Source: Novosphingobium arvoryzae (GTDB lineage: Bacteria > Pseudomonadota > Alphaproteobacteria > Sphingomonadales > Sphingomonadaceae). Taken from it: DNA of 64,000 nucleotides. The notes under the pieces are model-generated. The model searched no databases, was not told where the DNA came from, and worked only from the letters and a program-made list of their open reading frames with translations. Both the position numbers and the translations under genes were made by a program. The number at the start of each line of letters is the position of its first letter. The first letter of the stretch is position 1. Location of the stretch: contig NZ_BMZD01000001.1 in the NCBI RefSeq assembly GCF_014652615.1, forward strand, positions 207,962 to 271,961, in the 5' to 3' direction. This document shows positions 27,114 to 35,966 of this stretch, one piece after another.

Positions 27114-29798
27114 TCAGAATTTCAGCGAGGCCGAGAGCGAGAAGCTGCGGCCGACCTTGTAGGTGTTGATTTCCACCCGGTTCCCGCCCGCCTGCTGGAA
27201 TTCCTCGTGACTGCGGCCGGTGATGTTGCGGGCCTCGAACTTCAGGTCGATCTCCTGCCCGCCCAGCGTCACGCCTTGGCGCGCGACAAAGTCCAGCCGC
27301 AGGCCGGGCCGTTCGATGATGTCGGGCATCCCGCCGCCGCCCCGGCTGACCACGCGGGTGCTGGAATAGGACAGCAGGAAAGTCTGCTGCGACAGGCTGT
27401 CGGTATCCTCGAACCCCAGCTGCAGGTTGGCGATATGGTCCGACTGGCCGGTCATCGGCGTGCCATCGACGAAATAGTTGGTGGCCGGCTGGATCGAGAT
27501 GCGGCCCAGATAGACCGGCACGGTATCGTTCGCGCTGACGCCCAGCTTGGACTTGGTGTACGTATAGTTGGCCACCGCCACCAGCCGCCGGGTGGTGAGC
27601 GGGCCGCCCATTTCCGACAGGTCGAGGTACTTGGTCAGCTCCACTTCGGCGCCGTACAGCGTCGCGCGCGGGGCGTTGGCATAGCTGGTTTCCAGCGCGT
27701 TGCCGGTGAAGCTGGTATAGGCTTCGATCGGCTTGTCGATCTGCTTGTAGAAGCCCGCCAGCGAGAAGCGCTGCTCGGGGGCGAAGTACCATTCGAACCG
27801 GGCTTCGGCGTTGGTCAGCTTGCTGTCGCTGAGCAGCGGGTTACCGCGATAGAGGCGGTCGGATTCCGGATCGTAATACTGCTGGAACATCATTTCGCGG
27901 AACTGGGGCCGCGCGATGGTCTGCGATGCGTTGGCGCGCACCTGCATTTTCGGAGCGACTTCCCACGTCACCGTGGCCGACGGCAGCCAGTGATCGTTGT
28001 TGAGCAAGGTCGATGCGCCCGAGTTGGACGGCACATTGAACACCTGCACCGGGCTGACCGACTGGCGCGCCTTTTCGAAGCGTACGCCCAGATCGATGCT
28101 CAGCCCGTCGATCGGCTCGTAGTTGAGCTTGCCGTAGGCACCGTGGATGCGCAGCGCGGCGGCAAAGGCAGGGTCGCTCTGCGTCGTTTCGACCAGGTTG
28201 ATGTTGTAATAATCGATGATGCCGGGGGCCAGCAGCAGGTCCGGGCGCAGCATCGCGACGCCGACGCTTTCGTTGCTGAGGTTGAAGTCCGACGGGGCGA
28301 TGAACTGGAATTCGCGGCGGCTGGATGACCGCTGCGTACCGGTAAAGGCATAGCCCACGCTGGCGGTGAGGCGCGGCGTCAGCAGATAGCTGACGTCGAT
28401 TCCGCCATACCACAGGTCTTCGTTGAGGTCCGAGAACGAGACGGCAGCATAGCCCTGCTGGCCGTTGTTCAGGCGGTTGATGTAATATTGCCCGAACAGG
28501 TCGTTCGCCGCGTTGGTGCGGACATAGCCGATCGAGGTTTCATACGGGGCCTCGCGCTGCGAATTGGCATAAGTGCCGCGCAGGTCGATGTTGAGGTCAC
28601 CAAAGCGCAGCTCGCCGACGAACTGGCTGTCGATCAGCTGGCGTTCGAACCATGCGGTATCCTGGTTCATCCGTGAAAAACCGGTCTGGATATCGGTCCC
28701 GGCGGCCAGTCGGCCCTGCTTGATGGTATCGCGGATGTACAGGTTGGTCAGGCGAAACTTGTGCCGCCCCAGTTCCAGCCCCAGCCCCAGCAGGGCGTTG
28801 CTGACCATGCGGTTGTCGGTCACGACGCGGCGGTAATCCGATTCCAGCTCCGACAGGTCCTGGGTGGAGGCGCGCTGCTGGATCGAATCGCGCGTGGTCC
28901 ACTTGTTGCTGAAGCCCGCGGTGGCGACGATCCCCAGCACGGCGTCGCCGCTCAGCTCGATCGCGGTGCCGCCGCTGAGCGAGGCAGAATAGTTGACCGG
29001 CACCTGGTCCATCTTCTGCAGGGTGGCGCGGCTGAAGCGCACCATCTGCCCGGCAATCTCCTGGCGGTTCACCGACGGATCATCGATGGTCAGCCCGCTG
29101 CCAAAGAACGCGGCGAGCGCGGGCGGGGCGTTGCGGCTGCCGTTGTCGAAGCCGGTCCAGTCGCTCTTGGCGCCGAAATAGGTATAGCCGAAATGGCCGG
29201 TGGTTTCGGTGTCGCCGCTGATCCCGGTGCTGATGGTGAGGAAGCTTTCCTTCGGCACGGCAGTGGTCGTCAGGTTGATCACGCCGCCGCCGAATTCACC
29301 GGGGAAGTTGGCGGAATAGCTTTTCTGGACCAGCGACGAGGCAACGACGTTGGTCGGGAAAATGTCCAGCGGCACCACGCGGCGCAGCGGTTCGGGGCTG
29401 GGGAGCGGCGAGCCGTTGAGCAACGCCAGCGAATAGCGATCACCCAGGCCGCGCACATAGACGAACCCGCTGCCGACCACGCTGAGGCCGGTAACGCGGC
29501 CGAGCGCACCCGCGATGTTGCCTTCGCCGGTACGGGCGATTTCGGTGGAGGACAGCACCGAGACGACCTGATCGGCCGAACGGGTGACATTGCGGTCGCG
29601 CGCGCCGGTCACCACGATTTCGCCGGGCAGCGAGATGTCGACCTGTTCCTCTGCCGGCGCTTCCTCGGCCGGGGCGGCATCCGCGGCCGGCGCGGCCTCG
29701 TCGACCGGCGGATCGGGCCGGTCTTGCGTCTGGGCCAGCGCGGGCGTGGCCAGGGCGGTCGAAAGCAGCAGCAGGGCTGCAAGCCGCGGCGTGTTCAT
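27114..29798 (-). CDS. TonB-dependent outer-membrane receptor
   Basis: 894 aa. Signal peptide MNTPRLAALLLLSTALATPALAQ, then an acidic Pro/Ala linker, a TonB-box-like segment (GEIVVTGAR, about 58-66), a plug domain (to about 200, with YVRGLGDRYSLALLNGSPLP) and a beta-barrel that ends in Phe (SLSASLKF), the usual outer-membrane sorting signal. The substrate is unknown. The gene follows the lipoprotein gene by 98 bases, with an attenuator-like hairpin between, and ends at a strong terminator, so they form one operon. Confidence 0.92.
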   Translation of the reverse strand: MNTPRLAALLLLSTALATPALAQTQDRPDPPVDEAAPAADAAPAEEAPAEEQVDISLPGEIVVTGARDRNVTRSADQVVSVLSSTEIARTGEGNIAGALGRVTGLSVVGSGFVYVRGLGDRYSLALLNGSPLPSPEPLRRVVPLDIFPTNVVASSLVQKSYSANFPGEFGGGVINLTTTAVPKESFLTISTGISGDTETTGHFGYTYFGAKSDWTGFDNGSRNAPPALAAFFGSGLTIDDPSVNRQEIAGQMVRFSRATLQKMDQVPVNYSASLSGGTAIELSGDAVLGIVATAGFSNKWTTRDSIQQRASTQDLSELESDYRRVVTDNRMVSNALLGLGLELGRHKFRLTNLYIRDTIKQGRLAAGTDIQTGFSRMNQDTAWFERQLIDSQFVGELRFGDLNIDLRGTYANSQREAPYETSIGYVRTNAANDLFGQYYINRLNNGQQGYAAVSFSDLNEDLWYGGIDVSYLLTPRLTASVGYAFTGTQRSSSRREFQFIAPSDFNLSNESVGVAMLRPDLLLAPGIIDYYNINLVETTQSDPAFAAALRIHGAYGKLNYEPIDGLSIDLGVRFEKARQSVSPVQVFNVPSNSGASTLLNNDHWLPSATVTWEVAPKMQVRANASQTIARPQFREMMFQQYYDPESDRLYRGNPLLSDSKLTNAEARFEWYFAPEQRFSLAGFYKQIDKPIEAYTSFTGNALETSYANAPRATLYGAEVELTKYLDLSEMGGPLTTRRLVAVANYTYTKSKLGVSANDTVPVYLGRISIQPATNYFVDGTPMTGQSDHIANLQLGFEDTDSLSQQTFLLSYSSTRVVSRGGGGMPDIIERPGLRLDFVARQGVTLGGQEIDLKFEARNITGRSHEEFQQAGGNRVEINTYKVGRSFSLSASLKF

Positions 29799-29846
29799 CG
29801 TGAATTTCCCCCAAGGAGTGTGGGTCTTGAAATCGGGTGTGCGAAA

Positions 29847-29873
29847 GGGGGCAGCCGGGTGTCGGCCGCCCCC
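29847..29873 (-). terminator. Hairpin between lipoprotein and TonB-receptor genes, possible attenuator
   Basis: Arms 29847-29857 and 29863-29873 pair at 10 of 11 positions with a 5-base loop, 23 bases after the lipoprotein stop. Read on the minus strand it is followed by only a short T-tract (CTTTCG), so it may be a partial terminator lowering receptor expression relative to the lipoprotein, or an mRNA-stabilising stem. Confidence 0.45.
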
Positions 29874-29896
29874 CCGTCACGGTTGCAGGCGGCCGA

Positions 29897-31504
29897 TCAG
29901 TTGGTCGGCAGCGAAGTGCACAGGCCGGTGTTGCCGCTGCCGAAGGAGGCGGCGGTGCTGTTGCAGGTCCAGCCCTGATACCAGGTGTCGGCGGCGTCCT
30001 TGACCGCGCCGATGTAGTTGGTGGTGGTGAAGAACCCGGCCGGGGTCAGCGTGATGCCGTTGAAGGTCACCCCGTTCAGCGTGGCGGCATCGAAGGCGGC
30101 AACCGCGCTTTCATTCGCCCCGTTGATGAACACGCTGGCCAGCGTCGGCGTGAAGGCATCGTTGTTGTTGTTGCTGCCCGAACCGAACAGTGCGGCCACC
30201 TGATCGGCGGTCAGGCTGGAGCCGACGTACTTGGTCGTCCCGCACTGCATCGCGACCGAGCGGAAGCGCGGCGCACCGAATTCGTCGATGGCCGCATCCT
30301 GCGTGACCGAGGCGGTCTGGGTGCGGCTGACGCGCAGGCACGGATAGTTCGGCGCGGAGACCACGCCGTTGACCATCGTGTAGTCGGTGCCGCCGCGCAG
30401 CAGCATCGCGGCGCTGGTATCGCCGGTGTTGTTGCGGTGGATGAAGGTGAAGTTGGCCAGGTTCACGTTCTGGCGCGGGGTCTGCCCGTCCAGCGCGTTG
30501 TCCGAATCGGCCTCGATCATGCCGTTGCCGATGCCCTGGCGCTGCACGCCGATGACGTACTGGAAGTTGGCCTTTACGCCGGTGTCGGTATCCAGATAGT
30601 CGTCTTCCGCGCCAACCAGCACCAGGCGCTTCATGTTGACCCGGCCGCCGAACACTTCGATCGCGTCGTCAGAGCTGTTCACGCTCTGGATGTGATCCAG
30701 CACGGTGCCTGAACCGACGCCCTGCAGCGTCAGCGATTGCAGCTCGCTGTTGCCCGACAGGACATAGCCCGAATAGCGGATCTGGACGTAGCTCATCCGG
30801 CCCGAATTGTCGTTTGCGGTCGCGCCGCCATAGATCGCGGGGTCGGTCGCACCTTCGGTCTGGCGTTCGCAGGCGGTGGTGCCCGGCGTTGCGCCCGAGG
30901 CCGAGCAGTCGGTGATCGGCGCGCGGCCCGAAAGCACCACGCCGCCCCACTGGCCCGACGAACTGTCGGTGTTGAGGCCCAGCACGTTGTCGCGGCTGGT
31001 GAACACGATCGGCGCGGTGGCGGTGCCGACGGCGCTGATCTTGTTGCCGCGGTTGACGTGCAGCCAGGAAACGCCGGTGCCGCCATAGACGATTACGCCC
31101 GGTTCGATGGTCAGGGTGACGTTGCTGTCAGCCGACGAAGCGGTCGGCCCGCCATCGGTGCCCACATCGACGCGGCCCGGCAGCTGGTAGAGCAGGCCCG
31201 GAACCTTGGTCAGCGTGATCGAACGGTTGATCCGCGCGGGCAGGCTGCACACGCGCCAGGTGCCGGTCGGGCCGGTGATCGTGCCGGCATCGGTCAGGCC
31301 CTGCGGGTCGGCGATGGTCGGGCAGCCGGACGCGGGCGTCACGGTGCCGCCGGTCGGCGTCGGGGTGGGCGTGGCGGTCGGCGTCGGTGCCGGGGTGATG
31401 ATGACGTTGCCGCCGGTGCCGGGCGAAGCGATGTCGCTCGGACCGCAACCAGCGAGCGCCAGGGCGCTGCAGCCGACCAGGAACAAGCCTTGGATGTTCT
31501 TCAC
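29897..31504 (-). CDS. Large surface lipoprotein with beta-helix-like repeats, partner of the TonB receptor
   Basis: 535 aa using a GTG start at 31504, chosen because AAGGGGA lies 7 bases upstream and a classic lipoprotein signal follows directly (KNIQGLFLVGCSALALAGC, Cys20 lipidated). A longer in-frame start at 31639 would bury the signal. After a Thr/Pro linker (TPTATPTPTPT) comes a repetitive Asn/Gly/Thr-rich domain (VTLTIEPGVIVYGGTG, APIVFTSRDNVLG, GQWGGVVLSGRAPI) suggesting a parallel beta-helix. Several Cys pairs are present. Function unknown; operon position suggests it helps bind the receptor's substrate. Confidence 0.75.
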   Translation of the reverse strand: MKNIQGLFLVGCSALALAGCGPSDIASPGTGGNVIITPAPTPTATPTPTPTGGTVTPASGCPTIADPQGLTDAGTITGPTGTWRVCSLPARINRSITLTKVPGLLYQLPGRVDVGTDGGPTASSADSNVTLTIEPGVIVYGGTGVSWLHVNRGNKISAVGTATAPIVFTSRDNVLGLNTDSSSGQWGGVVLSGRAPITDCSASGATPGTTACERQTEGATDPAIYGGATANDNSGRMSYVQIRYSGYVLSGNSELQSLTLQGVGSGTVLDHIQSVNSSDDAIEVFGGRVNMKRLVLVGAEDDYLDTDTGVKANFQYVIGVQRQGIGNGMIEADSDNALDGQTPRQNVNLANFTFIHRNNTGDTSAAMLLRGGTDYTMVNGVVSAPNYPCLRVSRTQTASVTQDAAIDEFGAPRFRSVAMQCGTTKYVGSSLTADQVAALFGSGSNNNNDAFTPTLASVFINGANESAVAAFDAATLNGVTFNGITLTPAGFFTTTNYIGAVKDAADTWYQGWTCNSTAASFGSGNTGLCTSLPTN

Positions 31505-31629
31505 GATAGGTCCCCTTGGGTAATTCGAGCGACGCGGGCGAGTGTGCCGTCGCGACTCGCCAACTAGGGAACCGGGGTGACAGTTTGTTTGCGGTTTCTT
31601 GACCGTTATTTGAATGGATATGCGACTGT

Positions 31630-31652
31630 AGTGTGACACGCCGTGTCATACT
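31630..31652. promoter_or_regulatory. Interrupted inverted repeat between lipoprotein and TPR genes
   Basis: AGTGTGACAC and GTGTCATACT (9 of 10 pairs) flank a GCC centre, 126 bases upstream of the lipoprotein GTG. It lies in the 294-base gap between divergent genes (31505-31798), which is the longest gene-free stretch in the window and otherwise shows only AT-rich promoter-like sequence. A regulator operator is plausible, but which protein binds is unknown. Confidence 0.4.
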
Positions 31653-31798
31653 GTTGTAATTCGAATCAACCGGCCAAACCGGCGGATCTGACGAAATCCG
31701 CATTGTTGCGGTTTTATGACAATCGCCGAAATTTTTTGCGCGCACTGCGGGTCGGGCATAGCCTGATCTCAACGAATCCAGAAAAACGGAGAGATGTC

Positions 31799-32173
31799 AT
31801 GGCCCAGACCCTTATCCTCGCCGCCCTGCTGGCGGCCCAGTCCGCTGCCCCGGCCGTGCTGGTCGAAGCGCGCGGTGAGCGGGCGGATGTTGGCTACAGC
31901 GAACTCGCCGCCGGTCAACCGCAAGCCGCGATCGAGCGGATTCAGGCGAATCGCAAGGTTGATGCGAACGATCCCGCCGCGCTGATCAACCTCGGCGCCG
32001 CTCATGCCCGGATGGGTGACCTGGCCGATGCCCGCACGGTCCTGACCGCCGCGATCGCCAGCCCGGAACGCTACGAGTTGCAACTGGCCGATGGCCGCTG
32101 GATGGACTCCCGCCGCGCCGCTCGCCTGGCGATGAGCCAACTGCAGGAAGGCAAGACGCTGGCGGTTCGGTGA
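31799..32173 (+). CDS. Exported tetratricopeptide-repeat protein
   Basis: 124 aa from the ATG at 31799, with GGAGAG 5 bases upstream; the longer ORF to 31643 lacks a signal. N-terminal signal MAQTLILAALLAAQSAAPAV, then one to two TPR units (AAIERIQANRKVDANDPAALINLGAAHARMGDLADARTVL). Probably a small periplasmic scaffold. It precedes the virB operon on the same strand, 142 bases away, but shared function is not shown. Confidence 0.7.
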   Translation: MAQTLILAALLAAQSAAPAVLVEARGERADVGYSELAAGQPQAAIERIQANRKVDANDPAALINLGAAHARMGDLADARTVLTAAIASPERYELQLADGRWMDSRRAARLAMSQLQEGKTLAVR

Positions 32174-32263
32174 CAATCGCTCTCCGAGCGCGCCTCGCGT
32201 CCGCACGCGCACGGATACTATAGTTTATCCTTTGGGTGGCGTTCTTGTCGTCATGACGATAGA

Positions 32264-32281
32264 TCGTCACAGAGCTGTCAT
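32264..32281 (+). promoter_or_regulatory. Pho-box-like direct repeat upstream of virB1 (tentative)
   Basis: TCGTCAC-AGAG-CTGTCAT: two 7-base halves with a 4-base spacer; the second matches the PhoB half-site CTGTCAT exactly and the first matches 5 of 7 positions if the final base may be C or T. It ends 34 bases before the virB1 ATG. Overlapping inverted repeats (CGTCATGACG, 32249-32258) are also present, so another regulator may bind. Confidence 0.25.
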
Positions 32282-32315
32282 GTAAAAAGCGCATTGCGCC
32301 CGCAAGGAGGGCGTA

Positions 32316-32933
32316 ATGCTGCACAATTCGCCGATTCGAGTACTGTTGGCCGGAATGGTCGCCGTGTGGGCCGCTGCCCCGGCCGCCGCCCGCGCCGATG
32401 TGCTGGAGATCGGCGGCGATGGTGCCAGCTGGGTGGCGGGTGGTCCCCGCGTGCCCGCGCCCGTCACGTATGCCGAGTCCGCCGCGCCGATTGATGGCCC
32501 GGCCGCCGCGCAAGCCTCGCTCACCGAAGTCGATGCCGGGGCCGGTCCGCAGGACTGGCGTGGGCGCGTGGCGGAGCTGGCTGCCAAGTACGACATCAGC
32601 CCGGCCCTGCTGGAAGCGGTGGTCTGGCAGGAGAGCCGGTGGCGCACCGGGGCGGTTTCGCCGGTTGGCGCGCGCGGCCTGGCCCAGTTGATGCCGGGGA
32701 CGGCGCGCGACCTGGGCGTCAATCCTCACAACCCCAGCGCCAACCTGGAAGGCGGCGCGCGCTATCTGCGGATGCAGCTCGATGCGTTCGGCGGCGACGT
32801 CGAAAAGGCGCTGGCCGCCTATAACGCCGGGCCGGGCCGGGTTGAGGCCGCCGGGGGGATTCCCGCCATTCGTGAAACCCGTGAATATGTCGCCGCGATC
32901 ATGGCGCGGCTGTCCCAACCTGTCCGGAGATGA
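32316..32933 (+). CDS. virB1: Lytic transglycosylase, VirB1-like
   Basis: 205 aa. Signal peptide (about 1-27) and a goose-lysozyme/SLT domain with catalytic Glu106 in VVWQESRWRTGAVSPVGARG, followed by LAQLMPGTARDLGVNP and YNAGPGRV. Cuts peptidoglycan locally so that the secretion apparatus can cross the envelope. A perfect AAGGAGG ribosome site lies 6 bases upstream of the ATG. First gene of the VirB operon; virB2 begins at its end. Confidence 0.88.
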   Translation: MLHNSPIRVLLAGMVAVWAAAPAAARADVLEIGGDGASWVAGGPRVPAPVTYAESAAPIDGPAAAQASLTEVDAGAGPQDWRGRVAELAAKYDISPALLEAVVWQESRWRTGAVSPVGARGLAQLMPGTARDLGVNPHNPSANLEGGARYLRMQLDAFGGDVEKALAAYNAGPGRVEAAGGIPAIRETREYVAAIMARLSQPVRR

Positions 32934-32938
32934 TTGTC

Positions 32939-33244
32939 ATGCGTTCGCTGCGCACCCTGTTTTCCGCCGCCGTTCTGGCCGCTATGCCGCAAACCGCGTT
33001 CGCGCAGGCTGCCAACCCTGCCGGGTCTGGCCCGATCGTCGCCGCGCTCGGCTGGCTGCAAGGGACGCTGCTGGGCAATGTCGCCACGGCTGTCGCGGTC
33101 ATGGCGGTCGCTGCCGTGGGCTTCATGATGCTGACGGGCCGGATGAACTGGCGCTTTGGCGCGACGGTGATCATCGGCACGTTCATCCTGTTCGGCGCGG
33201 GTGCGATCGTTTCGGGCATCCAGTCCGCCGCGATGGCGGGCTGA
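32939..33244 (+). CDS. virB2: VirB2/TrbC-family pilin subunit
   Basis: 101 aa from the ATG at 32939 (MRSLRTLFSAAVLAAMPQTAFAQ), with GGAGA 8 bases upstream; an ATG at 32930 adds three residues and overlaps the virB1 stop. A long signal peptide ending in AFAQ is followed by two hydrophobic helices (VATAVAVMAVAAVGFMMLTG and FGATVIIGTFILFGAGAIVS) joined by a short basic loop, the pattern of conjugative pilins. Forms the pilus or extracellular tube of the type IV secretion system. Confidence 0.88.
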   Translation: MRSLRTLFSAAVLAAMPQTAFAQAANPAGSGPIVAALGWLQGTLLGNVATAVAVMAVAAVGFMMLTGRMNWRFGATVIIGTFILFGAGAIVSGIQSAAMAG

Positions 33245-33250
33245 CGCGCG

Positions 33251-33532
33251 ATGGAACTCGCGCGGTTTCCGGTCCACCGGGCGCTGACCCGGCCGCAGAT
33301 GTTCGCGGGCGTGACCTACAGCTTTTTCATCATCAACGCCGCGGTCACGACCGAGCTGTTCCTGATCACCAAGAGCTTCCTGGCCCTGCCCGCTGCCGCT
33401 CTGATCCATGGCATTGGTTACTTGGCGTGCCTGCGCGAACCGCGCGTGTTCGACCTGTGGATCACCAGGGTCAGCCGCTGCCCGCGCGTGCGCAACTGGC
33501 AGCGCTGGGGCTGCAATTCCTACGCGCCATGA
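33251..33532 (+). CDS. virB3: VirB3-family inner-membrane protein
   Basis: 93 aa. Typical start ELARFPVHRALTRPQMFAGV followed by a hydrophobic hairpin (SFFIINAAVTTELFLIT and ALPAAALIHGIGYLACL). Small VirB3 proteins associate with VirB4 at the inner membrane. It starts 6 bases after virB2 and ends 13 bases before virB4. Confidence 0.88.
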   Translation: MELARFPVHRALTRPQMFAGVTYSFFIINAAVTTELFLITKSFLALPAAALIHGIGYLACLREPRVFDLWITRVSRCPRVRNWQRWGCNSYAP

Positions 33533-33545
33533 AGGACGGGCGATA

Positions 33546-35966
33546 ATGGGTATCTTTTCCGGCAAGGCCGAATCCATCGCCAGCTGGGGCCGCAAGGAGG
33601 CCCTGGTGGGCGACCGGCTGCCCTATCTGCGGCTACTCGACGATAACATCGTGCTGCTGCGCGATGGATCGGTCATGCTGTCGCTGCTGGTGCCGGGGCT
33701 CAGCTTTGAAACGGCGGACAGCGATGAGCTGAACGCCCATGCTGCCACCCGCGAAGTGTTGCTGCGCAGCGCGCTCGATGCGCGGTTCGTGCTCTATCAC
33801 CATGTCGTGCGCCGCCGGGTCCATGTGGAACTGGACGCGCGGTTCGACGATCCCATCGCCGCGCATATCGACGCGCGCTGGCGTGACAAGCTGGCGGGCG
33901 GGGCCTTGTTCGTGAACGACCAGTTCGTCACGCTGGTGCGCCGCCCGGCGCGCGGCAGGGCGGGCTGGCCGGAGCGGATCGGCCGGATGTTCAGGCAGCG
34001 CGGCGCGGACCGGATCGAGGCCGATCCGGCGGATGTCCGCGCGCTGCGGGCCGCCGCCAGTGCGATGGTCGCCTCGCTGGGCAGCTATGGCGCGCGGCTG
34101 CTGGGTGATTACGACGGCGCGGGCGGGCGGTGCAGCGAAGGGCTGGAGCTGCTCTCCGCGCTGACCAACGGTGAAATGCGCCCGGTGCGGCGTCCGGCAG
34201 AGGACACGGATCTGGGGCGGATGCTGCCCTACAAGCGGATCAATTTCGGCCTCGATGCGCTGGAACAGCGGGGCGCGGGCGATGCCAGCTTTGCCGCGAT
34301 GATCAGCCTGAAGGACTATCCCGACGGCACCGGCCCCGGCCTGACTGACGCGCTGCTGCGCCTGCCGTGCGAGCTGGTCCTGACCGAAAGCTATGCCCCC
34401 GCCGACCGGCAGGTCGCGCGCGAACGGATCGACCTTGCCATTCGCCGCCTGCGCTCGGCAGACGAGGAAGCCATGGCGGAGCGCCGCGAAATGCAGGCCG
34501 CGCGCGATGCGCTGGGCGTGGGCGCGGTCGGCTTTGGCGATCACCACCTGTCGGTGCTGGTGCGGTCGGACCGGCTGGATACGCTGGACGAAACGGCCGC
34601 TGCCTGCGCCGCCGCGCTGGCCGATGCCGGGGCGATTGCCGTGCGCGAGGACGTCAACCTGGAGCCGTGCTTCTGGGGCCAGTTCCCCGGCAACGAGGAT
34701 CTGGTGGTACGCCGCGCGCTGATTTCCAGCGCCAACATGGCCTGTTTCGGCTCGCTCCACGGCCACGCGCTGGGGCAGGCGAGCGGGAACCACTGGGGCG
34801 ATGCGGTGACTCTGCTCCAGACGACCAGCTCCACGCCGTTCTTCTTCAATTTCCACAACGGTGATCTGGGCAACTTCACGGTGATCGGCCCGTCGGGTTC
34901 GGGCAAGACCGTGGTGATGAACTTCCTGGCCGCGCAGGCGCAGAAGTTTTCTCCCCGCACCATCCTGTTCGACAAGGATCGCGGCGCGGAAGTGTTCGTG
35001 CGCGGAATCGGCGGACGTTACAGCCGGATCGCGGCGGGCAGCCCCAGCGGGTTTAATCCGCTCGCCCTGCCCGATTCGCCGCTTAACCGTGCGTTCCTGC
35101 GCGACTGGCTGGGCGTGCTGCTGGGCGCGTCCGGGCCGGAGGAACTGGCGACGATCAGCGCGGCGGTCGATGCCGCTTATGCCAACGATCCGGCCTTGCG
35201 CCGCCTCAGCCACTTCCGCGAGTTGCTGGCCGGCACGCGCCGTCCGCAGCCCGGCGATCTCGCCAGCCGGCTGGACGCCTGGATCGGGGATGGCGAGCAT
35301 GGCTGGCTGTTCGACAACGCCGATGACCGGCTGGACCTGTCCGCCCGCACGCTGGGGTTCGACATGACCGCACTGCTGGAGACCCCGCGCCTGCGCACTC
35401 CGGTGATGATGTACCTGTTCCACCGGATCGAGGAGCGGCTGGACGGCGAGCCCACGATGATCCTGATCGACGAGGGCTGGAAGGCGCTCGACGACGAGGT
35501 TTTCGCCGCCCGCATCCGCGACTGGTTGAAGACCCTGCGCAAGCGCAACGCGCTGGTCGGCTTCGCCACGCAAAGCGCGCGCGATGCGCTCGACAGCCGG
35601 ATTTCGACGGCATTGGTCGAGCAGACCGCAACGATGATCTTCATGCCCAACGCTCGCGCGCGGGCGGAGGATTACTGCGAAGGGTTTGGCCTGACCGCGC
35701 ACGAACTGGACCTGATCCGCACCCTGCCCGCGCGCAGCCGCTGCTTTCTGATCCGCCAGCCCGACGCCTCGGTCGTGGTGCGGCTGGACTTGTCGGGCAT
35801 GCCCGAAGTGCTCACCCTGCTGTCGGGCCGTGAAAGCACCGTGCGCCGTCTGGACGCCCTGCGCGCCGAATATGGCGATGCGCCTGCCGCGTGGTATCCG
35901 GCGCTGACCGGTGAACTCTGGCCGGGTGACACGCAAGCCGATCTGTGGACCGAGGCGGCGGAATGA
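33546..35966 (+). CDS. virB4: VirB4-family secretion ATPase
   Basis: 806 aa from the ATG at 33546, preceded by AAGGA; the ORF extension to 33408 lies in virB3. The N-terminal half is the membrane-associated domain, and the C-terminal half is a RecA-like motor with Walker A VIGPSGSGKT near residues 447-456 and Walker B ILIDEGWK near 636-643, then LKTLRKRNALVGFATQSARD. It powers pilus assembly and substrate transfer. Overlaps virB6 by 4 bases. Confidence 0.95.
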   Translation: MGIFSGKAESIASWGRKEALVGDRLPYLRLLDDNIVLLRDGSVMLSLLVPGLSFETADSDELNAHAATREVLLRSALDARFVLYHHVVRRRVHVELDARFDDPIAAHIDARWRDKLAGGALFVNDQFVTLVRRPARGRAGWPERIGRMFRQRGADRIEADPADVRALRAAASAMVASLGSYGARLLGDYDGAGGRCSEGLELLSALTNGEMRPVRRPAEDTDLGRMLPYKRINFGLDALEQRGAGDASFAAMISLKDYPDGTGPGLTDALLRLPCELVLTESYAPADRQVARERIDLAIRRLRSADEEAMAERREMQAARDALGVGAVGFGDHHLSVLVRSDRLDTLDETAAACAAALADAGAIAVREDVNLEPCFWGQFPGNEDLVVRRALISSANMACFGSLHGHALGQASGNHWGDAVTLLQTTSSTPFFFNFHNGDLGNFTVIGPSGSGKTVVMNFLAAQAQKFSPRTILFDKDRGAEVFVRGIGGRYSRIAAGSPSGFNPLALPDSPLNRAFLRDWLGVLLGASGPEELATISAAVDAAYANDPALRRLSHFRELLAGTRRPQPGDLASRLDAWIGDGEHGWLFDNADDRLDLSARTLGFDMTALLETPRLRTPVMMYLFHRIEERLDGEPTMILIDEGWKALDDEVFAARIRDWLKTLRKRNALVGFATQSARDALDSRISTALVEQTATMIFMPNARARAEDYCEGFGLTAHELDLIRTLPARSRCFLIRQPDASVVVRLDLSGMPEVLTLLSGRESTVRRLDALRAEYGDAPAAWYPALTGELWPGDTQADLWTEAAE

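Noticed and set aside
33633..35936. 767-codon minus-strand frame inside virB4
   Set aside because: Mirror of the virB4 frame with its Walker motifs; no recognisable domain in the antisense reading.
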